64,000 nucleotides of DNA. Origin: Lewinellaceae bacterium (lineage in GTDB: Bacteria; Bacteroidota; Bacteroidia; Chitinophagales; Saprospiraceae). The stretch covers positions 62,001 to 126,000 of the forward strand of contig JACJYH010000006.1 of NCBI GenBank assembly GCA_020636195.1, written 5' to 3'. Shown here one piece after another: positions 1 through 7,655 of the stretch. The notes beneath the pieces are model-generated. The model saw only the letters and a program-made list of their open reading frames with translations, was not told the DNA's origin and searched no databases. Numbering within the stretch: position 1 is the stretch's first letter; the number at the start of each line of letters is the position of its first letter. The translations under genes and the position numbers were made by a program.

Positions 1-90
1 TTCGGCCCATCATTGGATGGATTAGGATTATTTATTAATTATCCGTACAAAACGTTGACTCAGAAATTGCAAGGCCGATTGTCAAAGTGA
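1..90 (+). CDS. C-terminal end of an upstream gene (rpoA expected by synteny)
   Basis: The only open frame running in from the left edge encodes about 29 residues and stops at TGA 88-90, 32 bases before rplQ. In most bacteria the gene directly before rplQ is rpoA, so the RNA polymerase alpha C-terminus is the expected identity. The visible residues are not enough to recognise it. The call rests on position, not on sequence similarity. Confidence 0.35.
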   Translation, partial: FGPSLDGLGLFINYPYKTLTQKLQGRLSK

Positions 91-122
91 GTCAATAGTG
101 GTACAAAATATCATAATACTTT

Positions 123-623
123 ATGAGACACGGCAAAAAAAATAACCATTTAAGTAGGAAAAAGGGACACCGAGATGCATTGTTGATGAACTTGGCGAAT
201 TCTCTTATTTTACACAAAAGGATCAACACCACTTTGGCAAAAGCAAAAGCATTGAGAGTATTTGTGGAGCCATTGTTGACAAAGGCTAAAGATAATACCA
301 CTCCATCTAGAAGAACGGTATTTGCAGACCTTCAAAATAAAGAAGTACTCAAAGAACTTTTTGATAATGTGGCAGCTAAAATTGCTGACAGACCAGGAGG
401 ATATTGCAGAATCATAAAGACCGGATTTAGAAAAGGTGATGGTGCTGAGACAGCTATGATAGAATTGGTTGATTATAATGACGTAATGAAAGCAAAGGTC
501 GCAGCAACTAAATCTACTCGTAGAGGTCGCAGAAAAGGTGGTTCTTCAGGAGCTGTTGCAGCAACTCCGGTTACTAATGTAACAAACACACCTGCTGAGT
601 CTTCTACACAAGAAGAAGAATAA
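123..623 (+). CDS. rplQ: 50S ribosomal protein L17
   Basis: Structural protein of the large ribosomal subunit. The first ~115 residues are a clear L17 domain: it opens with MRHGKKNNHLSRKKGHRDAL and has the usual NLANSLILHKRINTTLAKAK segment. The tail of about 50 residues (from ~117) is rich in Arg/Lys, then Ala/Thr/Ser, and ends in Glu. Such extensions are common in Bacteroidota L17 and absent from E. coli L17 (127 residues). It is followed at once by a good intrinsic terminator, so this is the end of the ribosomal/rpoA transcript. The start at 123 is fixed by the conserved N-terminus. Confidence 0.97.
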   Translation: MRHGKKNNHLSRKKGHRDALLMNLANSLILHKRINTTLAKAKALRVFVEPLLTKAKDNTTPSRRTVFADLQNKEVLKELFDNVAAKIADRPGGYCRIIKTGFRKGDGAETAMIELVDYNDVMKAKVAATKSTRRGRRKGGSSGAVAATPVTNVTNTPAESSTQEEE

Positions 624-645
624 CAGTTTTCAATAAAATAATAAG

Positions 646-676
646 AAGGGTTGAATATATTTCAGCCCTTTTTTAT
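646..676 (+). terminator. Intrinsic terminator after rplQ
   Basis: AAGGGTTGAA (646-655) pairs with TTCAGCCCTT (661-670) around a 5-base loop, followed by TTTTATTT. It lies 22 bases past the rplQ stop and overlaps the 3' end of the convergent gene at 673, so it may act in both directions. Confidence 0.85.
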
Positions 677-954
677 TTGTATTTATCTTGAATTTTTTTG
701 TAAATCCTTTCATTCAACCACCATTTGATGGTGGCGTATCCGATGATCCCTGCTATCAACATGGTCAACAATTGAGTGAAAGCGGCCGGCGACAAAAAAA
801 CTTCATTAAAACTGTGTTTAGTTAGACTCCAAATATTTACAATAACAAACACAGCAAAACCAAAGAAAGCACCATTCTCCAATCCGTATCGAATTCTGCC
901 CTTCTCTCTGATTTTGTCCCAATTTTCTTTGAATCTTTGATCGTTTTCGTGCAT
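673..954 (-). CDS. Small two-helix membrane protein, unknown function
   Basis: Encodes 93 residues: a charged N-terminus (MHENDQRFKENWDKIREKGR), then two hydrophobic stretches at about 29-46 and 59-78, then a charged tail ending KIQDKYK. The layout suggests an inner-membrane hairpin with both ends in the cytoplasm. I do not recognise the family. It is convergent with rplQ and divergent from odhB. The start codon at 954 is the first ATG and leaves a 121-base shared upstream region with odhB. No function is proposed. Confidence 0.7.
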   Translation of the reverse strand: MHENDQRFKENWDKIREKGRIRYGLENGAFFGFAVFVIVNIWSLTKHSFNEVFLSPAAFTQLLTMLIAGIIGYATIKWWLNERIYKKIQDKYK

Positions 955-1047
955 GGATATCCATTTTGCTTTGCATTTTAAACTTTCGAATTTGTTAAAT
1001 TGTTTCTTGTTCGCATTGAAAAATGCTCCGCCATCCCTACATTATTG

Positions 1048-1055
1048 TATTTTTG
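1048..1055 (+). promoter_or_regulatory. -7 promoter element of odhB
   Basis: TATTTTTG matches the Bacteroidota TAnnTTTG element, 20 bases before the odhB ATG. No TTG at the usual ~20-base spacing was seen (the nearest is at 1016-1018, too far), so the -33 half is weak. Confidence 0.55.
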
Positions 1056-1075
1056 CATCCAAATTAATTTGATTT

Positions 1076-2323
1076 ATGAGTATTATTGAGTTGAAGGTAC
1101 CTACAATAGGAGAATCCATCACAGAAGTGACCCTTTCACAATGGTTAAAGAAGGATGGAGATATTATTAAGCGAGACGAAGCAATATGTGAGTTTGAATC
1201 GGACAAAGCTACCCTTGAATTTCCTGCTGAAGCTGACGGTAAACTTACCATCATTGCCAAAGAAGGAGAAGACCTGCCTATTGGTGCCATCATTGCGAAG
1301 TTAGATACTTCGTTTACTACTGATAACTCTGGTAGCATTGACACTGTCCCGCAGGTAAAAGAGGCTTCAAAAGAAGCACCTAAGGAGATCAAAGATGATA
1401 GTTCTTATGCCAAAGGTCATCCTTCACCTGCTGCTGCAAAAATTCTTGATGAAAAAGGTGTGGCGGTAGAGTCCATCACTGGTTCAGGAAAAGGCGGTAG
1501 AATTACGAAGGAAGATGCCCTTAAAGTAGCAACCCCTGTAGTGAAAAATGATGGTGTAACAGAAAAAACTGCTACTGTTTCCAATGTTGAATTTTCTGAA
1601 CCTTCAGTGGAAATGGATTCTTCTAGGTCTGAACGGTCGGTCAAAATGAGCCGTATGAGAAAGACAATTGCTGCAAGATTGGTTTCCGCAAAAAATCAAA
1701 CGGCAATGCTCACCACTTTCAATGAAGTAGATTTGAGCGAGCTCAATGCATTGCGTAAAAAATATCAAGATCGATTTGTGGCAAAGCATGGCATAAAATT
1801 GGGCTATATGTCTTTATTTGCAAAAGCTTGCGCAAAAGTATTGATGGAAATGCCTGATGTGAATGCGAAAATTGATGGCGACAACATTATTTATCACGAT
1901 TATGTAGATATTTCTATTGCAATCTCTACGCCATCTGGATTAGTGGTTCCGCCGATACATAATGTGGAATCATTACAATTTCATGAGATTGAAGAGAAAA
2001 TAAAAAATCTTGCTGATAAGGCTCGTAACGGAAAACTGAGTCTGGAAGAGATGAAAGGAGGTACATTCACCATCACCAATGGAGGTGTTTTTGGCTCTTT
2101 GATCAGCACTCCTATCATCAATGAACCACAATCTGCTATTTTGGGAATGCATACCATCAAAGATCGACCAATAGCCTTGGATGGACAAGTTGTTGTAAGA
2201 CCTATGATGTACCTGGCATTGTCGTATGACCATAGGCTCATTGATGGCAGTACTTCAGTGACTTTCTTAGTAAAAGTCAAGGAACTTTTGGAAGATCCTA
2301 TGACCTTGATGATGGATTTATAA
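1076..2323 (+). CDS. odhB: Dihydrolipoyllysine succinyltransferase, E2 of 2-oxoglutarate dehydrogenase
   Basis: Transfers the succinyl group from lipoyl-lysine to CoA in the 2-oxoglutarate dehydrogenase complex of the TCA cycle. The domains are in the classic order. A lipoyl domain (1-78) carries the lipoylated lysine in ESDKAT (K44). A peripheral subunit-binding domain follows (~113-148; SPAAAKILDEKG and GGRITKEDAL). The catalytic acyltransferase domain ends with SYDHRLIDG (H386, D390). At 415 residues it has the normal length for SucB/OdhB. It stands alone here: the E1 gene (sucA) is not adjacent in this window. Acetyltransferase (PDH) E2 is the alternative, but the single lipoyl domain and the C-terminus fit the succinyl type better. 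Confidence 0.93.
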   Translation: MSIIELKVPTIGESITEVTLSQWLKKDGDIIKRDEAICEFESDKATLEFPAEADGKLTIIAKEGEDLPIGAIIAKLDTSFTTDNSGSIDTVPQVKEASKEAPKEIKDDSSYAKGHPSPAAAKILDEKGVAVESITGSGKGGRITKEDALKVATPVVKNDGVTEKTATVSNVEFSEPSVEMDSSRSERSVKMSRMRKTIAARLVSAKNQTAMLTTFNEVDLSELNALRKKYQDRFVAKHGIKLGYMSLFAKACAKVLMEMPDVNAKIDGDNIIYHDYVDISIAISTPSGLVVPPIHNVESLQFHEIEEKIKNLADKARNGKLSLEEMKGGTFTITNGGVFGSLISTPIINEPQSAILGMHTIKDRPIALDGQVVVRPMMYLALSYDHRLIDGSTSVTFLVKVKELLEDPMTLMMDL

Positions 2324-2327
2324 CTTA

Positions 2328-2350
2328 AAAAAGCAGTTTACTTCTGCTTG
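2328..2350 (-). terminator. Probable terminator of gldB
   Basis: On the minus strand AAGCAG, a 7-base loop and CTGCTT are followed by a T run (plus-strand arms 2331-2336 and 2344-2349). The stem overlaps the last codons of gldB, in the 14-base gap between the convergent odhB and gldB genes. Confidence 0.5.
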
Positions 2351-3369
2351 GGCTTATACTTTGATTTTTCCAATATCGTTTGACTGTCATTCATTTTGAT
2401 CAAGTCGCTCAAGGTTGTTTCCGGATATCTTTTCATATACGCACGAATGATTTGCCAGCCTATATAATCTCCAGTTCTTCCAGGTGCTTCTGTCGGCATT
2501 CCCGGACTATTGGGTGATGGATTGATGTACTTTCCAATTTTAGATTGACTGGATTCATAGAATAAATTGTTATCCAGAAAAAACGACCACATTGGTAGCT
2601 CATTATTTTTACACCAATCGAGCTGTGATTCTGAAAATTCCATGATGATGGTATCATTGGCCTCAGGAAGGAACTTTTCGGCGATATACAGACTTTTCCC
2701 GTGATTCAGCATAATATCCAACATTTTATATCCCGATGGAGGGCCTACAAATTCATCAATATAAAGGTTGGCCACTTTTCTAGTTATATGGTCTTTGTTC
2801 CATGACCTTGTAAAATAATTGGAGAAATTAGTATTGTCAGGAGCGACCATTTTATAATCTATTGCGTCACCCAAAAACATGTCAAGACTGATTCCAACAC
2901 CATCCTGTTTATTTTTGTCTTCAAAAATAAAAACTTGATACGTAAAATCGCTTATCAATGTGTAGAAAGTCGGCATCTTTATTTCCGGAAAGTGGGTTTG
3001 CATTTCTTTAAATAATTTTTCAAAATCTCGTTTCATGAAATCTGTATTCGGAAACACCTTTAGGACTTTATCTTCAAGGGCAATAAATCCTGAATCTCTT
3101 GAGGCTTGTTGCCAATTTTTGTACAATCCAGTTGAACCCTGAGTGGTGTCTAGAGATAGTATATTTTCAAAATAGAGCTTGGAAAATTCAGGATGTGCTT
3201 CATAAAATGATTTCCAATCATCAACACTTTTTATATTTTGAAGTTCCTTATACACATCTACAATGGATATGGAGGAAGCGAAATCAGGATTTGCGTCGTT
3301 TCTTTGAGCATTCTGGCAGCTATGAAGAATAAAACCGGCAAAAACGAAAATGAGAATATGCTTAAGCAT
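2338..3369 (-). CDS. gldB: Gliding motility lipoprotein GldB
   Basis: Cell-envelope lipoprotein of the Bacteroidota gliding/T9SS-associated Gld set. The N-terminus is a lipoprotein signal peptide with lipobox FILHSC, so lipidation is expected at Cys18. The remaining ~325 residues look like the GldB family, including the DxxxYQVFIFEDKN segment, an LDMFLG motif, a long middle part and the late SPNSPGMPTEAPGRTGDYIGWQIIRAY-type region (seen at about residues 283-310). Length 343 is typical. It is convergent with odhB. GldB homologues also occur in non-gliding Bacteroidota, so motility does not follow from it alone. The T9SS-sorted proteins in this window are consistent with the same envelope machinery. 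Confidence 0.85.
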   Translation of the reverse strand: MLKHILIFVFAGFILHSCQNAQRNDANPDFASSISIVDVYKELQNIKSVDDWKSFYEAHPEFSKLYFENILSLDTTQGSTGLYKNWQQASRDSGFIALEDKVLKVFPNTDFMKRDFEKLFKEMQTHFPEIKMPTFYTLISDFTYQVFIFEDKNKQDGVGISLDMFLGDAIDYKMVAPDNTNFSNYFTRSWNKDHITRKVANLYIDEFVGPPSGYKMLDIMLNHGKSLYIAEKFLPEANDTIIMEFSESQLDWCKNNELPMWSFFLDNNLFYESSQSKIGKYINPSPNSPGMPTEAPGRTGDYIGWQIIRAYMKRYPETTLSDLIKMNDSQTILEKSKYKPKQK

Positions 3370-3536
3370 TTAGAATATTTTTAAAATTGTTTATGTAACG
3401 GAAAATCAATAATGTTGGTTTATAATTTATGGTTTTCTAGCCAAGCAATATCTGCTTGAATTGTGATTGAAACGATGCCTTGGGATTTTATAATGTAAAA
3501 AATGTGATTGAAATTTCATTTCATAGGGTAAGAATA

Positions 3537-3566
3537 TTGTTTTTTACTTTTTTAAGTCTAATTTTG
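3537..3566 (+). promoter_or_regulatory. Promoter of sucC
   Basis: TTG (3537-3539), 19 bases, then TAATTTTG (3559-3566) match the Bacteroidota -33/-7 consensus in sequence and spacing. The -7 lies 24 bases before the ATG at 3591. It falls inside the longer open frame that begins at 3480, which argues against that earlier start. Confidence 0.75.
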
Positions 3567-3590
3567 CATCATATAAACCAAATTTTACCA

Positions 3591-4793
3591 ATGAATTTAC
3601 ACGAATATCAAGGAAAGGCATTGCTTTCTTCCTATGGAGTAACGATACAACGCGGCATTTTGGCATCGACTGTTGAAGAAGCTGTGGAAGCATTTGATAA
3701 ATTGAAACAAGATACTAACACTGAATTTGCTGTAGTAAAAGCACAGATTCATGCTGGTGGAAGAGGAAAAGGAGGCGGTGTCAAATTGGCCAAAAATCGT
3801 GAAGAAGTGAAGTTACATGCGGGAAACATCCTTGGTATGATGTTGAAGACACCGCAGACACCCGGAGGAATGACAGGCTCAGGAAAATTGGTGAGAAAAA
3901 TATTAATTGCAGAAGATTCTTACGCTCCGGATTTTAGTGCCAATAAAGAATATTATGTTTCTATATTGATGGATAGAGAAAAAAAGCGAAATGTGATCGT
4001 TTATTCTACTGAAGGAGGTATGAACATCGAAGAAGTTGCAGAAAACACTCCACATCTTGTACATAAAGAATGGATTGATCCTCACATTGGACTTCAAGAT
4101 TTTCAAAAAAGAAATATTGCATTCAATCTTGGATTAGAAGGAAATGCTTATAAAGAATTTCTAAAGTTCATCACAAATTTATATAATGCTTTCATTGGAT
4201 TGGACGCATCATTGTTTGAGATAAATCCATGCTTGAGAACCGGAGATGGTCGCATCGTGGCGGTGGATTCTAAAGTAACCATTGATGACAATTCATTATT
4301 CAGACATCCTGACATCGAAGCGATGCGAGATACCGATGAAGAAGATGCTGCCGAAGTAGAAGCAAAGAGTTATGGTTTGAGCTATGTCAAGCTTGACGGT
4401 AATGTAGGCTGTATGGTGAATGGAGCTGGTTTGGCTATGGCCACAATGGATCTTATAAAATTATCTGGTGGCGCTCCCGCCAATTTCTTGGATGTAGGAG
4501 GAACAGCTGATGCAGCTAGAGTAGAGCAGGCATTTCGAATTATATTACGGGATACTAATGTCAAAGCAATTTTGATTAATATTTTTGGGGGAATAGTTCG
4601 CTGTGACCGTGTAGCCCAAGGTGTGGTGGATGCATATTCTAATATTGGAAATATAAAAGTTCCCATTATAGTCAGACTTCAGGGTACAAATGCCGAAATA
4701 GCAAAAGAATTAATAGACAACAGTGGTCTTCAGGTGCTTTCAGCCATTGAATTCCAAGAAGCAGCTGACCTCGTTAAAAAAGTTTTGAATTAG
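3591..4793 (+). CDS. sucC: Succinyl-CoA ligase (ADP-forming) subunit beta
   Basis: Forms the nucleotide-binding subunit of succinyl-CoA synthetase, which makes ATP or GTP from succinyl-CoA in the TCA cycle. The product of 400 residues starts MNLHEYQGKALL, the conserved N-terminus of the family. The frame is open back to 3480, but the extra 37 residues are unlike SucC and contain the promoter. An ATP-grasp domain covers residues 1-~240, with HAGGRGKGGGVKLA and FEINPCLRTGDGRIVAVDSK. The C-terminal CoA-ligase Rossmann domain shows GGAPANFLDVGGTAD and INIFGGIVRCD. sucD is not next to it, as is often seen in Bacteroidota. xseA follows after 44 bases and may be cotranscribed. Confidence 0.96.
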   Translation: MNLHEYQGKALLSSYGVTIQRGILASTVEEAVEAFDKLKQDTNTEFAVVKAQIHAGGRGKGGGVKLAKNREEVKLHAGNILGMMLKTPQTPGGMTGSGKLVRKILIAEDSYAPDFSANKEYYVSILMDREKKRNVIVYSTEGGMNIEEVAENTPHLVHKEWIDPHIGLQDFQKRNIAFNLGLEGNAYKEFLKFITNLYNAFIGLDASLFEINPCLRTGDGRIVAVDSKVTIDDNSLFRHPDIEAMRDTDEEDAAEVEAKSYGLSYVKLDGNVGCMVNGAGLAMATMDLIKLSGGAPANFLDVGGTADAARVEQAFRIILRDTNVKAILINIFGGIVRCDRVAQGVVDAYSNIGNIKVPIIVRLQGTNAEIAKELIDNSGLQVLSAIEFQEAADLVKKVLN

Positions 4794-4837
4794 TGCCTGA
4801 AATGCCGTAATCATATGGCATAGGTTGTTACAACATT

Positions 4838-6088
4838 ATGGCAAATTCCTATACATTATTTGAGCTCAATGAATATATCAGAAGAGTCATAGCGCTTAAT
4901 TTTTCTGAACCTATTTGGATACAGTGCGAAATTTCACAAATCAAAGAGGTCAGGGGAAACGTCTATCTGGATTTGGTGCAACAGGATGAATCTTCCCACC
5001 AAATTATAGCACAAATTTCTGCTAGTATTTGGTATAAATCCTACTTATTTATTAGAAATAAATTGGGGAACTTGCTGCCTTCGATATTAAAAGAAGGTGC
5101 TCAAGTAAAGATGAAAGGAATTGTGGAGTATAACGAAAGATATGGGATAAAATTCATCATAGAAGATATTGATCCGGCGTTCACAATTGGCTTGCTTGAA
5201 ATGAAGAAACAGAAGATCATTCAGCAGTTGAAAGATGAAGGATTGTATGGCTTAAATAGCCAAAGGCAGTTGCCGAAAGTCATTCAAAATATTGCAGTTA
5301 TTTCTTCTTCAAAAGCGGCCGGTTACGTGGATTTCACACACCATTTAGAAGAAAATCCATATGGCTATAAAATACATGTAGATCTGTACGAAGCTTCTAT
5401 GCAAGGCCAAAATACCGAGAGAGAAATATGTCAAGCAATAGAAGATATCCATAAAAAATCAGTGGACTATCATTGCATTTGCATATTGAGAGGAGGTGGA
5501 GGAAAGACTGATTTGTCTTCATTTGATAATTATAATATTGGAGCAGCCATCAGTAAATCTATTTTGCCCGTTTTGACAGGAATCGGTCATGAAATTGACA
5601 CAAGCGTTGCCGACCTTGTTGCTTTCAGAAATTTGAAAACGCCCACGGCATTGGCTGACTACATTCTAGAGCACAATTCTATTTTTGAAACTGAGATTTT
5701 AGAGATTGGGTTTAAAATTGGAAGGTACGCTGAGTTGAAAATAAAGCAAAATCAATTGAACTTGCAGTATGTTCAACAAATGCTTCATGTCGTGCCAAAT
5801 GAAAGGGTGCAAAAAGAATTTTTTCTACATAAAACCTTCCAGCAAAATATTGATGCTGCTGTCAGAAAAATATTTTACACCCACCAAGAGTCCCTGAAGA
5901 ATATGGAAAGAATTTGGACAATGTCTGATCCAAAGCAAGTTTTGAAAAAAGGTTATGCCATCATACGTCAAGGTAAAAGCATAGTTAAGTCAGCCGAAGA
6001 TCTGAATATCGACAAATCAATTGATATTGAATTTTATAAATCAAATGCAAAAATCCAAGATTATTCATTGGATATTGAGACAAATTAA
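4838..6088 (+). CDS. xseA: Exodeoxyribonuclease VII large subunit
   Basis: Catalytic subunit of exonuclease VII, which degrades single-stranded DNA to acid-soluble oligonucleotides. The N-terminal ~100 residues form the OB-fold (IWIQCEISQIKEVRGNVYLDL). The catalytic region holds the family signatures RGGGGKTDLSSFDNYNI and TGIGHEIDTSVADLVAFRNLKTPTALADY. A helical C-terminal half ends with KGYAIIRQGK. Length 416 is close to the E. coli enzyme (456). xseB lies 60 bases downstream in the same direction, the usual partner order. The start at 4838 gives the expected N-terminus MANSYTLFELNEYIRR. Confidence 0.95.
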   Translation: MANSYTLFELNEYIRRVIALNFSEPIWIQCEISQIKEVRGNVYLDLVQQDESSHQIIAQISASIWYKSYLFIRNKLGNLLPSILKEGAQVKMKGIVEYNERYGIKFIIEDIDPAFTIGLLEMKKQKIIQQLKDEGLYGLNSQRQLPKVIQNIAVISSSKAAGYVDFTHHLEENPYGYKIHVDLYEASMQGQNTEREICQAIEDIHKKSVDYHCICILRGGGGKTDLSSFDNYNIGAAISKSILPVLTGIGHEIDTSVADLVAFRNLKTPTALADYILEHNSIFETEILEIGFKIGRYAELKIKQNQLNLQYVQQMLHVVPNERVQKEFFLHKTFQQNIDAAVRKIFYTHQESLKNMERIWTMSDPKQVLKKGYAIIRQGKSIVKSAEDLNIDKSIDIEFYKSNAKIQDYSLDIETN

Positions 6089-6148
6089 TAAAATGAATTG
6101 GTTTAATTTTACTAAAAAAATGCCGACAAATATCGGTTTAAATCACAT

Positions 6149-6349
6149 ATGATCATGAAAAAACAAAACCTAGATTACGACAAAGCATATTCTGAACTTT
6201 TAAAGATTTTAGAACACCTACAATCGGATGATATTGGATTAGAAGAGATTTTCAGTAAGCTTCAACGCGCCATCGAGCTCACCGAATTTTGTAAACAAAG
6301 ACTTAGAGAGATCGAAACTGTCGTTGATAAATTGAAACCATCAATCTAG
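6149..6349 (+). CDS. xseB: Exodeoxyribonuclease VII small subunit
   Basis: Small helical subunit that binds several copies to one XseA. Its 66 residues contain the family pattern: LDYDKAYSELLKILEHLQSDD, then LEEIFSKLQRAIELTEFCKQRL. The translation could start at 6149 (MIMKKQ) or two codons later at 6155. Both are in frame and the choice does not affect the domain. It is preceded by xseA, so a bicistronic operon is likely. Confidence 0.9.
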   Translation: MIMKKQNLDYDKAYSELLKILEHLQSDDIGLEEIFSKLQRAIELTEFCKQRLREIETVVDKLKPSI

Positions 6350-6533
6350 ATGTATAATAGGAGATAAAAACTTCAATTTTTCCTTATGATTATTGTTGAG
6401 CCCAATATTTTTTCTTGGATTGGTAATTAATAATGGTATAAAAGAGAACACTATTATCCAAATTTTTTAAAGTCACAAAGAAGAAGAGTTTTTATAGGAA
6501 GTCCTAATTCCCTGTTTAGTGACTAAAAAATTC

Positions 6534-6541
6534 TATTTTTG
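6534..6541 (+). promoter_or_regulatory. -7 promoter element of prfA
   Basis: TATTTTTG, 22 bases before the prfA ATG. The rest of the 214-base gap after xseB (6350-6563) shows no gene or strong hairpin. Confidence 0.55.
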
Positions 6542-6563
6542 CCAAAAATAAGGGATCTGTAAA

Positions 6564-7631
6564 ATGATAGATAAGTTAGAAGGTATTGAGAATAGATATT
6601 ATTACCTTGAGGAACGGTTGTCAGATCCGGTAGTTTTATCGGATATGACTCAGTTTGCCAAAATCAACAAAGAATACAAAGACTTGAGTTCGTTGATAAC
6701 AGTCTATCATAAATATAAGGAGGTTGGAGCTGCAATAGATAATGCAAAGGTGATGTTGCTAGATGTAGATGATGAAATGAAAGCAATGGCACAAGAAGAA
6801 CTAAATGTCTTGACTCCACAGTATGAGGAGCTTCAAGAAGAATTGGAAGTACTGCTTATTCCAAAGGATCCTGAAGATACAAAAGATGTGGTCTTCGAGA
6901 TAAGATCGGGCACAGGAGGTGATGAAGCCAGTATTTTTGCAGGAGATTTATATAAAATGTACACAAGATATTTTGAGTCTCAAGGATGGCGATTTGAAGT
7001 GATCGACGAAAATCCGGGCACTGTAGGTGGTTACAATAAAATTGTGATGGAGGTCTATGGTGCTGAAGTATATGGTAAGCTAAAATTTGAATCAGGAGCC
7101 CATAGAGTTCAAAGAGTTCCTAAAACGGAATCACAAGGAAGGGTGCACACTTCTGCTGCGACAGTTGCAGTAATGCCAAAATTTGAAGAAGAGGAAATAG
7201 ATATCAGAAAGGATGACCTGAAAACAGATACCTTCAGAGCGCAAGGTGCAGGTGGACAGCATGTCAACAAGACAGAATCCGGAGTGAGATTTACGCACCT
7301 TCCCACGGGCATTGTAGCGGAAAGTACAGACTCCAGATCTCAGCACAAAAACAGGGAGATTGCCCTACAGCGATTGTATGTTAAAATAAGAGAAGCTGCT
7401 AAGGAAAAGGCTTACTTGGAACAAAAAGATCAAAGAAAGTCATTGGTAGGTTCCGGTGATAGATCTGATAAAATCAGAACATACAATTATCCTCAAAATA
7501 GGGTGACGGATCATAGAATTAATTTGACGCTTTATAATTTGGATACCATAGTCGAAGGTGATTTAGATGAAATTATTAAAGCACTTCAAGTGGCAGAAAA
7601 CGCCAATAAAATGCAGGGAGGCGATAATTGA
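6564..7631 (+). CDS. prfA: Peptide chain release factor 1
   Basis: Recognises UAA and UAG and triggers peptide release on the ribosome. The GGQ catalytic motif is at residues 230-232, in RAQGAGGQHVNKTESGVR. The anticodon-mimic region lies in the domain before it (SGAHRVQRVPKTESQGRVHTSAATVAV precedes GGQ). Length 355 is normal for RF1. The C-terminal NYPQNRVTDHRINLTLYNLD is typical RF1 rather than RF2, and no programmed frameshift is present. Confidence 0.96.
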   Translation: MIDKLEGIENRYYYLEERLSDPVVLSDMTQFAKINKEYKDLSSLITVYHKYKEVGAAIDNAKVMLLDVDDEMKAMAQEELNVLTPQYEELQEELEVLLIPKDPEDTKDVVFEIRSGTGGDEASIFAGDLYKMYTRYFESQGWRFEVIDENPGTVGGYNKIVMEVYGAEVYGKLKFESGAHRVQRVPKTESQGRVHTSAATVAVMPKFEEEEIDIRKDDLKTDTFRAQGAGGQHVNKTESGVRFTHLPTGIVAESTDSRSQHKNREIALQRLYVKIREAAKEKAYLEQKDQRKSLVGSGDRSDKIRTYNYPQNRVTDHRINLTLYNLDTIVEGDLDEIIKALQVAENANKMQGGDN

Positions 7632-7655
7632 TCATTCTGCAATGTTGATAATTAA

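Noticed and set aside
3480..3590. Longer N-terminus for SucC
   Set aside because: The extra 37 residues do not resemble SucC, and the promoter (TTG-N19-TAATTTTG) lies inside this stretch, so translation must begin at 3591.
4382..4666. Minus-strand frame opposite sucC
   Set aside because: Antisense shadow of the CoA-ligase domain, with no start signal or recognisable protein pattern.
7109..7346. Minus-strand frames opposite prfA
   Set aside because: They lie opposite the conserved release-factor core and are antisense shadows without independent support.
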